64,000 bases of DNA from Euclidia mi (GCA_944739405.2 OX123182.2:18549326-18613325), one strand, 5' to 3'; shown: positions 21,069 through 31,619, numbered from the stretch's first letter. The notes: a model not told the origin generated them from the sequence alone. Numbers and translations are program-made.

Positions 21069-21829
21069 TTATTTTTGATACACACTCAATATATATATAC
21101 AATGAAATAGAAGTTTTATTTTATAATTATTAGTTATGTGCTTGCAGTAAAGGGTACGAGCTCAGTACTTGCTGTGTTAGTGCACAGCACTGATTTTCAA
21201 CTGGCCTCTGACATGTGTGTGAACATTTTAAAAATAGTATGTGCACTCCAGCTTATCTGAGTAAATATTTAAATAAATTAACCATAACCATAACGCCATT
21301 AAAAAAACGAATATATTATATAATTAATAAAAAATAACAAAAATAAGACATACCTTAGCTATACTTTTAAACTATGGATGTAATGAGATATGTACAGTAG
21401 GTGAAAAAGGCACGTTGACATTGGTGGTGTTGCTGATTATTATTATTTTTCATTTATTCATCACTACTCAAATTTGAATTACAGTTTAAAATATATCACT
21501 TATAAAAATAAATACATAGTATTATTTTTATTATTATGTTTCTCTTTATCACGGTTGTTATTCTAACTTTTGCGTTAAAACAATACTCGGCCCTTTAGGA
21601 GGCTTACACGGAGACATAGGTCCAACGCGCAGAGGCCCGTAGAGAGTTTCAATCTAAATTGTGATGGGACACATGAAGCGGGGCGTCCACAACTGCACTA
21701 TTAAGTACAGTTATGGATTAGCCGCAGCACGTGCAGGACTATTGCTTTAATATGGAATCTACTAGAATTAGGTTATGAGGATGGGTGTTTAATGGACCGG
21801 TATGATAAAAACTATAGATTACAGCCGGC
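21069..21829. other. Gene-free stretch
   Basis: No recognised gene. A CCATAACCATAACGCC run near 21283-21298 could be the tail of an old retroelement. Confidence 0.4.
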
Positions 21830-22325
21830 ACCGGCCTGATACTCCTATAGCATCCGTCTGCGAGGCAGGTGGTGACTCGCCAATTCACTGGATGGGCCCT
21901 CTCTTAATAGCCACCAAGGCAAGCAAAGTCATGCCATAAAGGCAGCCAGAGGGTAACACCGGTGCGAGTGGCTAGGGGTGTCGAGCGGTGCGCCACCGGT
22001 TTCGCCATCGCGGGTCTCGTGACAACGGAGACCCGGAGCGGGTTTCCCCGTAGTTACGCCCTTGATAATGACACTTCCACCCCCGAGCCAATAGCTCTTG
22101 CGGCTCAACTCTGGCTTCCCTCTGGCCGGCCGTCCAAGGCAAGCCAGAGTTGAGAGTCCTGCGGGCGCTCTTGAAAATCCACTCCAACCAGCCAACAAAA
22201 GCAAGCCGGAGACGAGGCCCTGACCGACTCTCTGAAGCATTCGGTACCACAGTGTCGCCACACACATTCAGCTCGCCACAAAGCTGCCCTGCGGTTTGTA
22301 AGCTTTCTATTCATCCTGTAATACA
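21830..22325. other. GC-rich block, unassigned
   Basis: Markedly GC-rich compared with its surroundings, with short hairpins (CGGGTCTC...GAGACCCG around 22012-22037) and a direct or inverted pairing of CAACTCTGGCTT / AAGCCAGAGTTG near 22106-22152. It lies just left of the Dong-like LINE 3' end and the TTA tract, so it is outside that element. It may be part of another retroelement; no domain recognised. Confidence 0.4.
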
Positions 22326-24238
22326 TTATTTGTTATTATTATTATTCTCTTTATTTCTCATTATCACAAAATCACATTTTATATACTTAAAACAATTTTA
22401 TAAATTAAAATCAAATATATAAAATGGGACCACGGAGACCCACCAGCATCGGGCACAGGGACCAAGCTACCGGTGGTTAGCGCTCCAGAGAGAGGAACCT
22501 CCGAACGATGCGTGTCGTGTCCAGCAATACTGCCTTCTGTATGGAGGACTTGATCCAGCCGTCTAAGAAGAGCCTCTTGAGGTGGTGGTCGAGGCTCTTG
22601 GCAATGAGTTCATTGACTGTCACGACTATCGGTACAATGATCGCCGAGTCAACATCCCACATGTCAACAACCTCGTGAGCCAGGTCCAAATACTTAATTT
22701 GTTTATCTTTTTCGGCTTTCACGAGATTCTCGTCATGAGGTATGGTGACGTCGATGATCATTGCAAGGCGCTCTAATCGGTCTATCATCTGTGTCCGGCT
22801 TGTTAGCCACAATAGTTCTGTCAGTAATGATAGACCGATCCCAGTACAAAGTAGCACGACCATTGTCAAGAAATGGAAAATATATTTCGGGCACATACCT
22901 GTAGTACGGTACTTCGGAGTCAACAAGTTGGCACTTTAAGGCAAGTTGCTGGTGGACAATCCTGGCTACTAGGTTATGTCTATGCAAATATTCGCCGTTG
23001 GCAAGACGAGCACAACCGGATACTATATGTCTGAGCGATTCACCAGGCTGGTGACATGCCCGACATATGTCAACCGTCCCATCCCTCAGAATATACTTCC
23101 GGTAATTGTTCGTCATGACAACTTCGTCCATAATTGCAAATACAAAACCTTCTGTTTCGGCGAAATGGTCGCCAAAACTTAGCTAGGACACCGAAGCTTG
23201 AAAATCTACGTCGGGTCCATGCAAGGCCCGGTAAAATCGTCCATGCAGCTCTTTGCCCTTCCATACCTCCTTGCACTCCTCTACACCAAGTACGGCAGGT
23301 TTGCGCCAGTTCTCTTTGGCCAGACCCAGCGGGGTAAGCCCTCTGTCCACAGCGACCACATCTCGGTGCACACCCGCGGTAGTGTGGATAAAGTATTCTC
23401 TGAGATTGCACACCTCGCGATTGTGGAGGGTCTTGGCACTTAAGAAACCACGACCCCCGTACTTCCGCGGGATGTACAATCTCATCACCGACGAACGCGG
23501 GTGATGCATCCGGTATATCGTGAGTAGACAACGAATTTTTCTATCGAAGGCGTCCAATTCCATCTGAGTCCATCTGAGTATGCCGAAGGAGTACATTAAG
23601 ACCGGCATGACGTTGGGCCATGCCGTTCTTAATGTACTCGTTACAGGCACGCACCTTATTTCCGCCCGAAAAACCTTCTACAGGCGGCCAAAGAAACGCG
23701 CCTGCAACGTCTGTTTCATGCCAGCCTCATCGATGTCTAATGCCTGCGACATACCCAGGTATTTATAGGTTTCGGTTGCAGAGAGAGATCTAAGTTGTGT
23801 AAAATCTGAAAGTTCTATACCATCAGATTCCACACGCCTGCCTCGCTTTACATGCATGACCGCACATTTATCCACACAGAACCCCATCTTAATTGAATTA
23901 CTAAAGCTTTCAGTTATCTTTAGTAACTCAGTCAATTGGGGGTCAGTGGGGCAAATATTTTGAGGTCATCCATGAAGAGAAGGTGAGAAATAACTTGACC
24001 TCTACTCTGCAATCTATAGCCTAGCCCTGAACTTTCGAGCAAAGTGCTCAGTGGGTTCAATGCTAGGCAAAACCATAGTGGACTCAAACTGTCGCCTTAG
24101 AAAATACCCCGCTTGATCCTTATAGGTACGCCATATCCTCAAGGCTGTCGACATCCTGGATAGTGAAGCACCGTACTCCACTGCCCCATACATGCCTTCA
24201 AGAAGGCGCATAGAGTTGATTATTACTATTATGATAAT
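22326..24238 (-). mobile_element. Dong/R4-like LINE between TTA-repeat tracts
   Basis: A 5'-truncated restriction-like-endonuclease LINE on the minus strand, about 22348-24216. On its 3' side lies TTATTATTTGTTATTATTATTATTC-type sequence (22326-22347) and on its 5' side GATTATTACTATTATGATAATTA (24218-24240). The Dong element of silkworm is known to sit in TAA repeats, so this placement fits. The 3' UTR is AT-rich and follows the stop at 22477. Everything is in pieces: frameshifts, one stop in the RT motif, and no N terminus. Confidence 0.8.
22477..24211 (-). pseudogene. Dong/R4-like reverse transcriptase and endonuclease, frameshifted
   Basis: Reading the minus strand from 24110: GIF*GDSLSPLWFCLA, a reverse-transcriptase motif with a stop in place of Q, then SHLLFMDDLKIFAP (about 23945-23995), the FxDD catalytic motif. 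Then TELLKITESF and YKYLGMSQALDID (23935-23678), MYSFGILRW and YGGRGFLSAKTLHN (23650-23183), and CRACHQPGESLRHIVSGC (CX2CX8HX4C zinc finger) with ANKPD (23131-22733). The next frame (22926-22477) gives IIDVTIPHDENLVKAEKDKQ. KPD...IDV...K is the restriction-like endonuclease core. At least four frame changes; inactive. Clade from motif recognition. Confidence 0.8.
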
Positions 24239-24815
24239 TATTTTGAAAATAAAAGCAGAATGACATCATACTAACACTTTCTATAGATGTATGGTAAATC
24301 CATACATGAGGTGTCTTCCTGTTGAAGTTTACGACACATAACAGCATATATCAAGAAAAAAATGGAGAGTTTATGATCCATGAAGTCGCTATCAAACACG
24401 GAAGCCCCTTTTAGAGAAAATCGGTAATGTAAACCATTGTGTTAGAAGACTGCATAATCGTTAAGGTACTCCGTTTTTAAGACCAAATAAATATCTGCTT
24501 AGTTTTCTATGATCGCATCGCAGAACAGTCACATCGTAAAACTTGATGCCCAGAAAAGCGCGAGTGAAGAGATAAAAAAGCTTTTTTCAGGTTTATGACG
24601 GACATCAAACTATATGTACTAGGGAGTTATGACGCTATAGGAACTATTTAAGCAATATCAGCTGCGAAGTTGATGGTGGAACTTAACAATCAAGTTAATA
24701 TCAAATGGCGCGTGTCTGTATATGCGAAATTGAATAGGTGTAAACAAGAAATAGAATAAGAATAAGGTAAATGTGAATACGCCTTTAGAGACAGGCAAGA
24801 CGAAGTCATATTTAC
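24229..24815. repeat. Duplicated segment, copy B (left part)
   Basis: Matches 19203-19995 of copy A without the SINE. It ends at TTTAC (24811-24815), the BEL target duplication. The rest of copy B resumes at 35852 after the BEL element. The left edge coincides with the TTA tract next to the Dong-like LINE. Confidence 0.85.
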
Positions 24816-25144
24816 TGTCTAGAATTACCGTAGGCAGGCAGGGATTTTCAAGGTGCGCAGTGGAAGCTGTAATACATCTACCTGACCACGATAGACAAGG
24901 ATCCAGACACATGCACTGCGTCGCACAGCGAATCACAACCAACATTAATAAAATGTTTCAACTCACCTGATATCTTCACTGGTGTGATATTCTTGAGTGG
25001 ACCTATAAGATTAACTCATAATTTTGGCCAAAATAACAAGAGAATCGAATAGATACCAGTGTACAATTCGGCGAAGTCCTTCTCCTCTGGCACCAATCAG
25101 GAATTCACACACGTGTTTTACAAAGTTCAATATTTCACAAATGT
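24816..25144 (-). repeat. BEL 3' LTR, distal half
   Basis: Matches 35261-35590 of the 5' LTR. It is cut at CACAAATGT by the nested RTE-like LINE; the LTR continues at 29130 with TCATTAAGATAC. Confidence 0.95.
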
Positions 25145-25560
25145 ACATTATCAGTATCATTCGGGGAGATGGGCCTCGTTAGCCTTGGTTGGCAACCTGT
25201 CTAGGAGAAGGAAAACTCCGAAATTAAACCAACTTTCAGGGAGCATACCCGACACAAAACCCCGATCTAAGGTGTAAACCGACCCGTGCCGAGAGATTCG
25301 TGGCCAGAGGGTAAGCTGGTCGCAAACGGAGGGTGCCTGTGTTGGTGGTCACAGGGCACACGTGATATTCCGCCTTACCCCCGTAAAGGGCTCTATGGGG
25401 ATGGACATTTAAAAACCCTAAATCTCGTGGGAACGCAATGGGAACAATTAATAATATTTCCTCACACGGCGGCGACGCGGTTCGCAACCCATCACGTCTC
25501 GTTTCCCGCGAGGGCGAAAAGCGGCCTACGGAGAGCAAGTTTGCAACATTGAATGTTGGA
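25145..25560 (+). other. RTE-like LINE 5' leader
   Basis: About 415 bp before the endonuclease. The open frame 25059-25277 crossing the junction reads LVGNLSRRRKTPKLNQLSG, a leader peptide I recall from copies of this LINE family (from memory). Its presence indicates little or no 5' truncation. Confidence 0.6.
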
Positions 25561-25565
25561 GGAGA

Positions 25566-25934
25566 ATGAACGGCAAATTGGATGAAGTATGTCAGATGAT
25601 GGATGATAGAAAGATTGATGTTCTTTGTGTGAATGAAACAAAAAGAAAAGGGTGTGAAACCACCAAGCATTGCGCATATACGGCGTATTGGTCTGGGGTA
25701 GATAGTACCACCAGAGCCTGTAAGGGAGTTGGTGTAATACTGTCTGCGCGAATGAATGAGTATGTAAAAGAGTTTGAATGTGTAAATGCCAGGCTACTGT
25801 GGATGAGAATGAAAGTAGGACTTACTCGTCTCTTTATTGTAGGTGTGTACGCTCCGGTCAATATAGTAACGGGTATGTCACAACATGAGCAAGACGAAAG
25901 GCAGGAGTTTTGGGAGAGTTTAAGAGAGATTTAG
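25566..25934 (+). pseudogene. RTE-like endonuclease domain, first part
   Basis: Codes for the start of an AP-type endonuclease: MNGKLDEVCQMM, IDVLCVNETKRKG (catalytic Glu in the NET motif), GVGVILSARMN, and LFIVGVYAPVN. It is cut after FWESLREI by the SINE at 25933-26186. A frame change lies just upstream (GCAACATTGAATGTTGG at about 25544 reads ATLNVG in another frame). RTE elements use this nuclease to nick target DNA. Confidence 0.85.
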
Positions 25935-26197
25935 ATGACCGGTTGGCGCCGCGGGAGTGTAAGCGACTGCTACGCCGAAGGTCGAGGGTTCGATTCCCGC
26001 TCAAGTCAAACATTTGTGTGCATGAACATGGATGTTTGTCTTGGTCTGGGTGTTTCTATGTATAATATGTATGTATTTACAAAAAAAAAGTATATATGTA
26101 TATCTATCCATTATCTAGTACCCATAGTACAAGCTTCTGCTTAGTTTGGGACTAGATGGTGTTGTGTGAATGTGGTAGAATATTTAAAGAAAGATTT
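25922..26197 (+). mobile_element. SINE family A inserted in the endonuclease
   Basis: The insert 25933-26186 has a tRNA-like head (GGTTGGCGCCGCGGGAGTG, then GAGGGTTCGATTCCC) and the same body as 2403-2632. The flanking repeats AAGAGAGATTT (25922-25932) and AAGAAAGATTT (26187-26197) differ by one base. Removing it rejoins the endonuclease. Confidence 0.92.
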
Positions 26198-26571
26198 TGA
26201 GGAACTGCAAGGATAATGAAAGATTGATCTTGTTAGGGGATTTCAATGGATGGGTGGGAGTAAAGCGAGATGGATTTGAAAGGGTGTTAGGTGCATTTGG
26301 TGATGAGAGTGTGAACGAAAATGGAAAAGTACTGCTTGAGATTTGTTTGGAGTGGAGCTTTTGTGTGACAAACACCATGTTTGATCATAAAAGGATACAT
26401 ATGTATACGCGAGAGGCGAAAAATGTTAGAAGAAGTATGATTGATTCTGTGATAGTAGATGAACGATTGAGAAAGAATGTGTTGGATACAAGAGCATATC
26501 GAGGGATCGGCATCCACACAGACCACTTCTTGGTGTTGAGACGGATAAGTGGGCTCTTTAAAGGATGGTGA
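26197..26571 (+). pseudogene. RTE-like endonuclease domain, second part
   Basis: Continues the nuclease after the SINE: ERLILLGDFNGWVG (GDFN motif), SMIDSVIVDERL (Asp motif) and GIHTDHFLVL (catalytic His in the DH pair). The key residues are therefore present in the two halves, although the frame is broken by the SINE. Confidence 0.85.
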
Positions 26572-26598
26572 CACCGAGAGCGTAATGAAAATAGGGTC

Positions 26599-27457
26599 TT
26601 GGAAAGAATTAAGGTAGAAAATCTACAAGAGAAAGATGTGAAAGATGAGTATAAACGAAGATTGATAGCAAAATTTGAGAGGTTCGATTGCATAAATGAT
26701 ATGGAAGAATTATGGCAGGCTTTTAAAGAAGAGGTAGTATGTGTAGCGTCTGAAGTATGTGGTGTGATCAAGAAAAGGAAAATACGAAAGGTTAAGAATA
26801 CATGGTGGGACAAGGATGTACAATCAGCAGTGTCAGAGAAGAAGAAAGCTTGGTCAGATTGGTTGGCTGCCAGAGCAAATGAAAGAATGGGAAAAGCAAC
26901 GAGTGTAGACATAGATGAAGCAAGAAAGGAGTTTGTTAGGTCAAAAAGAATAGTGAAAGAAATGGTTAAAAGGAAAAAAGAGGAAAAGAAAGATGAGTTT
27001 GATAGCAGGTTATCTGACAATTTCCAGAGGAACATTAAGTTTTCTTGGAAATCCGTTCGTGCAGTTCGAGGAAGAACTCAATCCTCAGAACACACAATCA
27101 TCAGAGACGAGAATGGAAAGATAGTAAATGATGAATCGTGCGTGCTGAAGAGATGGAAAGAGTATTTTGAAAGTTTATTTGAAAGGTCGGCGATAGAGAC
27201 ACCGATAAGTGAAATGAATGGTAACGATAGCAATGATGAAAGCGTTATTGGCGTGGATGAGATCGTGAAGGCACTGGGAAGTATGAAAGTAGGTAAGGCT
27301 GCAGGATATGATAGGATTACAGTCGAAATGCTGAAGGCTGGACAGGGCATCATAGTTGGTCAGTTGCAGCGGTTATATAACTTGTGCTGGACCACCGGCC
27401 GAGTACCTTATGACTGGGCCACAGCTGTAGTTGTGCCTCTTTATAAAGGAAAAGGCT
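26599..27457 (+). pseudogene. RTE-like linker and start of reverse transcriptase
   Basis: A charged, Lys/Glu-rich linker (KKRKIRKVKNTWWDKDVQ, KEMVKRKKEEKKDEFD) is followed by the entry to the reverse transcriptase: MKVGKAAGYDRITVEMLK, then WATAVVVPLYKGKG. It is cut at 27457 by the 414-bp insert; the open frame runs on to 27519 only by chance. Confidence 0.85.
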
Positions 27458-27879
27458 GTAACGTAAAAAAAACCGTTGGGGTGTCCTCTGTTACGTTATC
27501 CCTACTAGGGTGTGTTTAAATGAGAAACGTGGTTAAATGTTACAATAAAAATTGATTTAATTCTCAATTAATTTTAGACATCATTTAGCAAGCGAAAAAA
27601 TTACTAGTAAAGTGTTAATAAAAAAAATATATGCACAGGGTCGCGTGATTCGGCGATGAGAGAGGTTGATGTTGAGAATCCCGCTGTCGATGGTCGCTCA
27701 GGAGTCGCAGTTGATGTACTTAGCTTTTCACTCGTGGCGACGTCGTCGAATGCAGCCCAAAAGGAAAGCCCGCAGCTAGCGCGTCCGCTTTTAAAGAAGC
27801 TCGCGGTGCGGTGGGGGGTGGAACATGCAGGCAGCCGGGAGGCGGTGTCGTCTCGACGTCACAGCGACGTCAAAAGGCT
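27450..27879. mobile_element. 414-bp insert with 8-bp TSD in the RT gene
   Basis: AAAAGGCT at 27450-27457 and again at 27872-27879 flanks 27458-27871. The RT reading resumes with QDCKNYRGISLL right after, so this is a clean insertion. It starts GTAACGTAAAAAAAACCG with GTTACGTTATCC close by, and ends CGACGTCACAGCGACGTC. The left half is AT-rich, the right half GC-rich. An 8-bp duplication is the hAT or P-element hallmark, but no CAG-type end or good inverted repeat is visible. Family unknown. Confidence 0.8.
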
Positions 27880-28685
27880 CACAACAAGATTGCAAAAACT
27901 ATAGAGGCATTAGCCTTCTCAGCATTGTTGGCAAATTATATGCAAAGGTACTTATTAAAAGAGTTATGGAAGTAACCGACAAGAAAATATGGGTTGTACA
28001 AGCAGGATTCCGAAAGGGTATGGGATGCACGGATCAGGTTTTTTCCTTGTGAAGCATAGCCGAAAAGTTTTTGGCCAAAGGTCAAAAGGTCTATTGCGCA
28101 TTCGTGGATTTGGAAAAGGCTTACGATAAAGTGGTGAGGAATGAAATGTGGCTGGTGCTGTCAATGAATGGGGTGGACAGCAGCCTCATTCGAGCTCTGA
28201 AATCCCTTTATGAGGATTCTAGAGCTTGTGTGAGGATAAACGGGGCATACACTGACTGGTTTACCATCGAGAAAGGTGTTAGACAGGGATGTGTAGCGTC
28301 GCCGTGGCTGTTTAACCTCTTCATGGACAGTTGTTTGCAAGATTTAAAACATAGTGACTGCGGATTAGTGAATGTAAGTAAAACGAAAGTTATGGTTTTT
28401 GAAAAGGAGGAATGCGTTACGGCTTGTAATGTTTTGATCGATGGACAGCGAGTGGAACAAGTGAATGAGTTTGTTTACTTAGGTACGTTGTTTACAAGAG
28501 ATGGTAAGAATGAAGAAGATATTGAAAGGAGAGTTAATGCAGGTAATAGTGTGAATGGAGCTCTGAAAGCGTTTATGAACAGTCAAAACGTGTCCAAAAA
28601 GGCACGTTTGGCTGTACATAGAGGCGTGTTAGTGCCTACCCTTATGTATGGTAGTGAAAGTTGGGTATGGCAGAAGAGATTTTAA
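27880..28685 (+). pseudogene. RTE-like reverse transcriptase core, YADD deleted
   Basis: Motifs in order: CKNYRGISLLSIVGKLYAKV, VVQAGFRKGMGCTDQ (27825-28052 frame), then in 28071-28685 CAFVDLEKAYDKV (first catalytic Asp), GVRQGCVASPWLFNLFMDSC, then SDCGL directly joined to VNVSKTKVMVFEKEE. In intact relatives a stretch containing the YADD catalytic pair lies between these, so an in-frame deletion at about 28366 removed it. The thumb region (VNEFVYLGTLFTRDGKNEED, VPTLMYGSESWVWQK) follows. It cannot polymerise DNA. Confidence 0.88.
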
Positions 28686-28689
28686 AGTA

Positions 28690-29125
28690 AAATTAATGCT
28701 GTAGAAATGAGAGCACTGAGAAGTATGTGTGGTGTGTCTTTGACTGACAGAGTAAAGAATTGTGTGATACGAGAGTGGTGTGGGGTAAAAGAAGATGTAG
28801 TGACAAGCATTGAGAAAGGCATGTTAAGATGATTTGGGCACATGGAGAGGATGGATGACGATAGACTGACAAAGAAGATATACAAGGCAAGTGTGAATGG
28901 AACAGGACAAAGGGGAAGACCTAGGCAGACGTTCTCTGACCAGATTAGAGACATCCTGAAAAAAGGACAAGTCAGAAGTACCCTTAACAGAAGAGCATGC
29001 ATGAGAAACTTGATGGGAATGAGTGAAGCAAGTGAGGTATGTCAGGATCGTTGCAAATGGCGTTCCGTAGTCTCTGACTACCCCTCCGGGAAACAGGCGT
29101 GAGTCTATGTATGATGTATGTATGT
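28690..29125 (+). pseudogene. RTE-like C terminus and 3' tail
   Basis: INAVEMRALRSMCGV and GMLR*FGHMERMDDDRLTKK (with an in-frame stop) lead into the frame 28842-29102: GRPRQTFSDQIRDILKKGQ, CKWRSVVSDYPSGKQA. The stop overlaps the tail GGCGTGAGTCTATGTATG, then ATGT repeats. The same tail sequence closes several SINEs in this window (see findings). Confidence 0.88.
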
Positions 29126-29129
29126 ATGT

Positions 29130-29393
29130 TCATTAAGATACAACTTATCCTTTATCACAAGTAAACCGATGCCAGCTGATTAAAGAAGCGGGACTCAAAC
29201 GGGTTCCAATACTTCCAATTTTATTACAATATTCCACGCGAGAGATCAAACGGCGTCTTAATTTTTTTTCAAACGGAAGGAAGTTGACAGTTCAGTGTGA
29301 CCATTGTCAGAAATTTTCAATAGACTAAACAAAATGTTACTTAATCGATATAATCTATTTGACTTATAATAAAAACTAATTCTATTTCAAACA
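29130..29393 (-). repeat. BEL 3' LTR, proximal half
   Basis: Matches 35588-35851. It ends at 29393, where TGTTTGAAATAG begins on the minus strand. Confidence 0.95.
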
Positions 29394-29412
29394 TCCACCC
29401 GCCCCCGACCGG
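29394..29412 (-). promoter_or_regulatory. BEL polypurine tract
   Basis: The minus strand reads GGTCGGGGGCGGGTGGA immediately before the 3' LTR, a purine-rich run in the position where plus-strand DNA synthesis is primed. Confidence 0.75.
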
Positions 29413-29428
29413 CCTACATACCGGTCCG

Positions 29429-30682
29429 CTAATCGGTTGGTAGACGTGACAATGTTGCAACCGCTCTCCTCAGAATCGAACCGTCCACCAAGACCTCAGC
29501 AAATCGGAGAACTCCATCAGCCCCAGTTACCAAAGGAAGGATGCGCCCCCTGCGCCATCTGAGTGGCGGAAGGTTAGCCTCCTTGATCAAAACGAGGTCA
29601 CCAATCTTGGGTGGATCGGTCTTGTCGGTCCACTTAACGCGTTGCAGGAGTATGTGCAAATATTCCAAATTCCAGCGTTTCCAAAAGCTCTGAGTAATCT
29701 GGCGTACCAATTCAAAACGCGAGAGACGACCAGGTCTCGTATCAATATAGGGGTACTCAGGCAAGGCGACAAGTAGGCGACCAATCAAAAAATGGCCCGG
29801 CGTAAGGGCCTCCAAATCATTCGGATCTGAGGAGATCGGGCACAATGGCCGAGAGTTCAAAACGGCCTCAATCTTACATAACACAGTTGCGAGTTCCTGA
29901 AATGTAAGGACAGATTCACTGATTGTCCTGCGCAAGTGTGTTTTGGCTGATTTTACAGCGGCCTCAAATATACCACCCCAGTGTGGACAATTTGGTGGTG
30001 AAAACAACCAATTTATACCACGTCGGGCAAGCCTATCACCTATATCAGCCTTGTCGGTTTCAAGAAAATTAACAACATCATTCAGATAATTATACGTGCC
30101 CTTGAAATTAGTGCCGCAGTCAGAACGGATCAAGGAAGGCAGCCCTCTGCGGGATACAAATCTGTCAAATGTGGCTACAAACGCCTCGGTCGTAAGCGAG
30201 GAGACCAGTTCCAAGTGTACGGCCTTTGTGGAAAGACAAACAAAAACACACAAGTAGGCCTTATCAGTCGTGCTGTTTCCAAGTGTCGACGGTTTCACCA
30301 AAAAGGGACCAGCGAAGTCCGTGCCAACACCGTCAAATGTCTTGCTCTCCGTTACGCGATCTGCCGGTAAGTCTCCCATCAACGGCTGCATGGTAGAAAC
30401 CTTGAGCTTATAGCAAGGGATGCAGTAAAAGACTACACTCCGGATAATTCTTCGGGCAGACAAAATCCAAAATTCGCGTTTCAAAATGACCAAGAGCGCA
30501 TTACAACCAGCATGCGAATTTTTAAGGTGACGGTCAGTTACCAACAAGCGTACCAAATGACCGTCCTTAGGTAACAAAAGGGGGTGACGTGCCCCGTAAG
30601 GGAGGTTGGCGTTCTTGAGACGCCCTCCAACGCGCAAGCAATTTCGATCTCCCTGATTTAAGGATAGCAATCTCCTTCTCAA
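29429..30682 (-). CDS. BEL integrase (417-aa open frame)
   Basis: The longest well-preserved coding piece. It has an HHCC zinc-binding region (H52, H57, C87, C90 by my count) and a catalytic core with D122 in GTDFAGPF, D188 in IRSDCGTNFKG and E240 in CPHWGGIFEAAVKSA, all intact. The C terminus LIKEANLPPLRWRRGRI is typical of Pao integrases. It joins element DNA to target DNA. As the 3' end of a gag-pol polyprotein it would not normally start at its own Met, so the start is nominal. The frame overlaps the preceding one, so a frameshift separates it from RNase H. No env-like frame follows before the polypurine tract. Confidence 0.92.
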   Translation of the reverse strand: MRRRLLSLNQGDRNCLRVGGRLKNANLPYGARHPLLLPKDGHLVRLLVTDRHLKNSHAGCNALLVILKREFWILSARRIIRSVVFYCIPCYKLKVSTMQPLMGDLPADRVTESKTFDGVGTDFAGPFLVKPSTLGNSTTDKAYLCVFVCLSTKAVHLELVSSLTTEAFVATFDRFVSRRGLPSLIRSDCGTNFKGTYNYLNDVVNFLETDKADIGDRLARRGINWLFSPPNCPHWGGIFEAAVKSAKTHLRRTISESVLTFQELATVLCKIEAVLNSRPLCPISSDPNDLEALTPGHFLIGRLLVALPEYPYIDTRPGRLSRFELVRQITQSFWKRWNLEYLHILLQRVKWTDKTDPPKIGDLVLIKEANLPPLRWRRGRILPLVTGADGVLRFAEVLVDGSILRRAVATLSRLPTD

Positions 30683-31619
30683 AATGCGCCAATTGCACAG
30701 AACGAATCCAAAAGGTGAGAGACTCCTGTCGTTCCTGTGGTGAGAGAAACGGTGTCAGTCGTTTCTGTTGTGGGTGCCTAAAATTAAAAACAAAACGCTT
30801 TATCCAAGCAGTGACACCTAACAACTTGTCGAGGGAGCTGTAACGATTCAACAAAAAATCGGGGTCGAAGGCGCATTCCACCTTCTCAAGAGCGAGTGTT
30901 CGTAGACCCGGCAAATTAGAAGTATTCAAAACTGGCGTTAGAGGCCAATCAATTTCTGGTCGACTCAACCATTCCGGACCCCACCACAGCGAATGACCTA
31001 TCAAACTAGGCGTCAAGCATCCGCGCGAGGCACAATCAGCGGGGTTGAGCTCACCTGCCACGTGTCTCCAAACAAGCTTGACTTCAGATTTCTGTATTTG
31101 GGAGACGCGATTAGCAACAAATACCTCCAAAGTGTGGACAGAAGCCTTCAACTAACAGAGAACAATTTGGCTGTCTGTCCAGGCGTAGGTCCCATTAATA
31201 CAAATGCTTTTACCCAAAGTACTGGACACGTGGTTCAATAAGCGTACAAGTAGGGCTGCTCCCGAGAGCTCCAATTTTGGGATGGTCAGTGATGTCCGAA
31301 GGGGTGCAACCTTGCTCTTCGCCATGATCAGGGAAACCCTCACCTGACCTGAGGCACTAACTGTGCGCAAGTACACCACGGCCGCGTGACCACGTTCCGA
31401 GGCATCACAAAACCCGTGAAGGATGGGACGAGGCAAGGAGATCTCGTTGACGGCAGGAAGTGAGGATACAAAGGAGGTGCATTCCTCAACAAGAGTGCCG
31501 TGCAGAGGTTCGTCCCAGGTCAATCCTGCTGTCCAAAGCTTCTGCAAGAAGCATTTTGCCCAAAATATAATTGGACAGATCCAACCGTTCGGATCAAAGG
31601 TTCTGGCGACAGTAGACAA
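30567..31619 (-). pseudogene. BEL RNase H and connection, in two frames
   Basis: The frame 31619-31152 starts STVARTFDPNGW (the junction after the RT) and holds ILHGFCDASERGHAAV, the first RNase H Asp motif, and TIPKLELSGAALL. The stop or frame break near 31152 follows TDSQIVLC, where WTDS carries another acidic residue. The frame 31151-30567 continues with VSQIQKSEVKLVWRHVAG and NPADCASRG, then WWGPEWL. It is continuous in content, and only the punctuation is broken. Confidence 0.85.

Larger units (their letters stand above)
25145..29125 (+). mobile_element. RTE-like LINE nested in the BEL 3' LTR
   Basis: The intact 5' LTR reads CACAAATGTTCATTAAG across the site, so the whole 25145-29125 block is an insertion. 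ATGT at 25141-25144 and 29126-29129 is the possible target duplication, merging with the ATGT-type tail. Without the SINE and the 414-bp insert the element is about 3.3 kb, the usual full length for RTE elements. It has a 5' leader, an AP-type endonuclease, a reverse transcriptase and a very short 3' UTR. It carries frameshifts and a deletion removing the YADD block. Confidence 0.93.

Noticed and set aside
20569..21102. 177-codon minus-strand frame in copy A
   Set aside because: It crosses the TTAA MITE (Ala run from GCGGCG repeats), and copy B does not keep the frame.
27656..28052. Frames at the right side of the 414-bp insert
   Set aside because: GC-rich insert sequence read through into the RT; no domain before QDCKNYRG.
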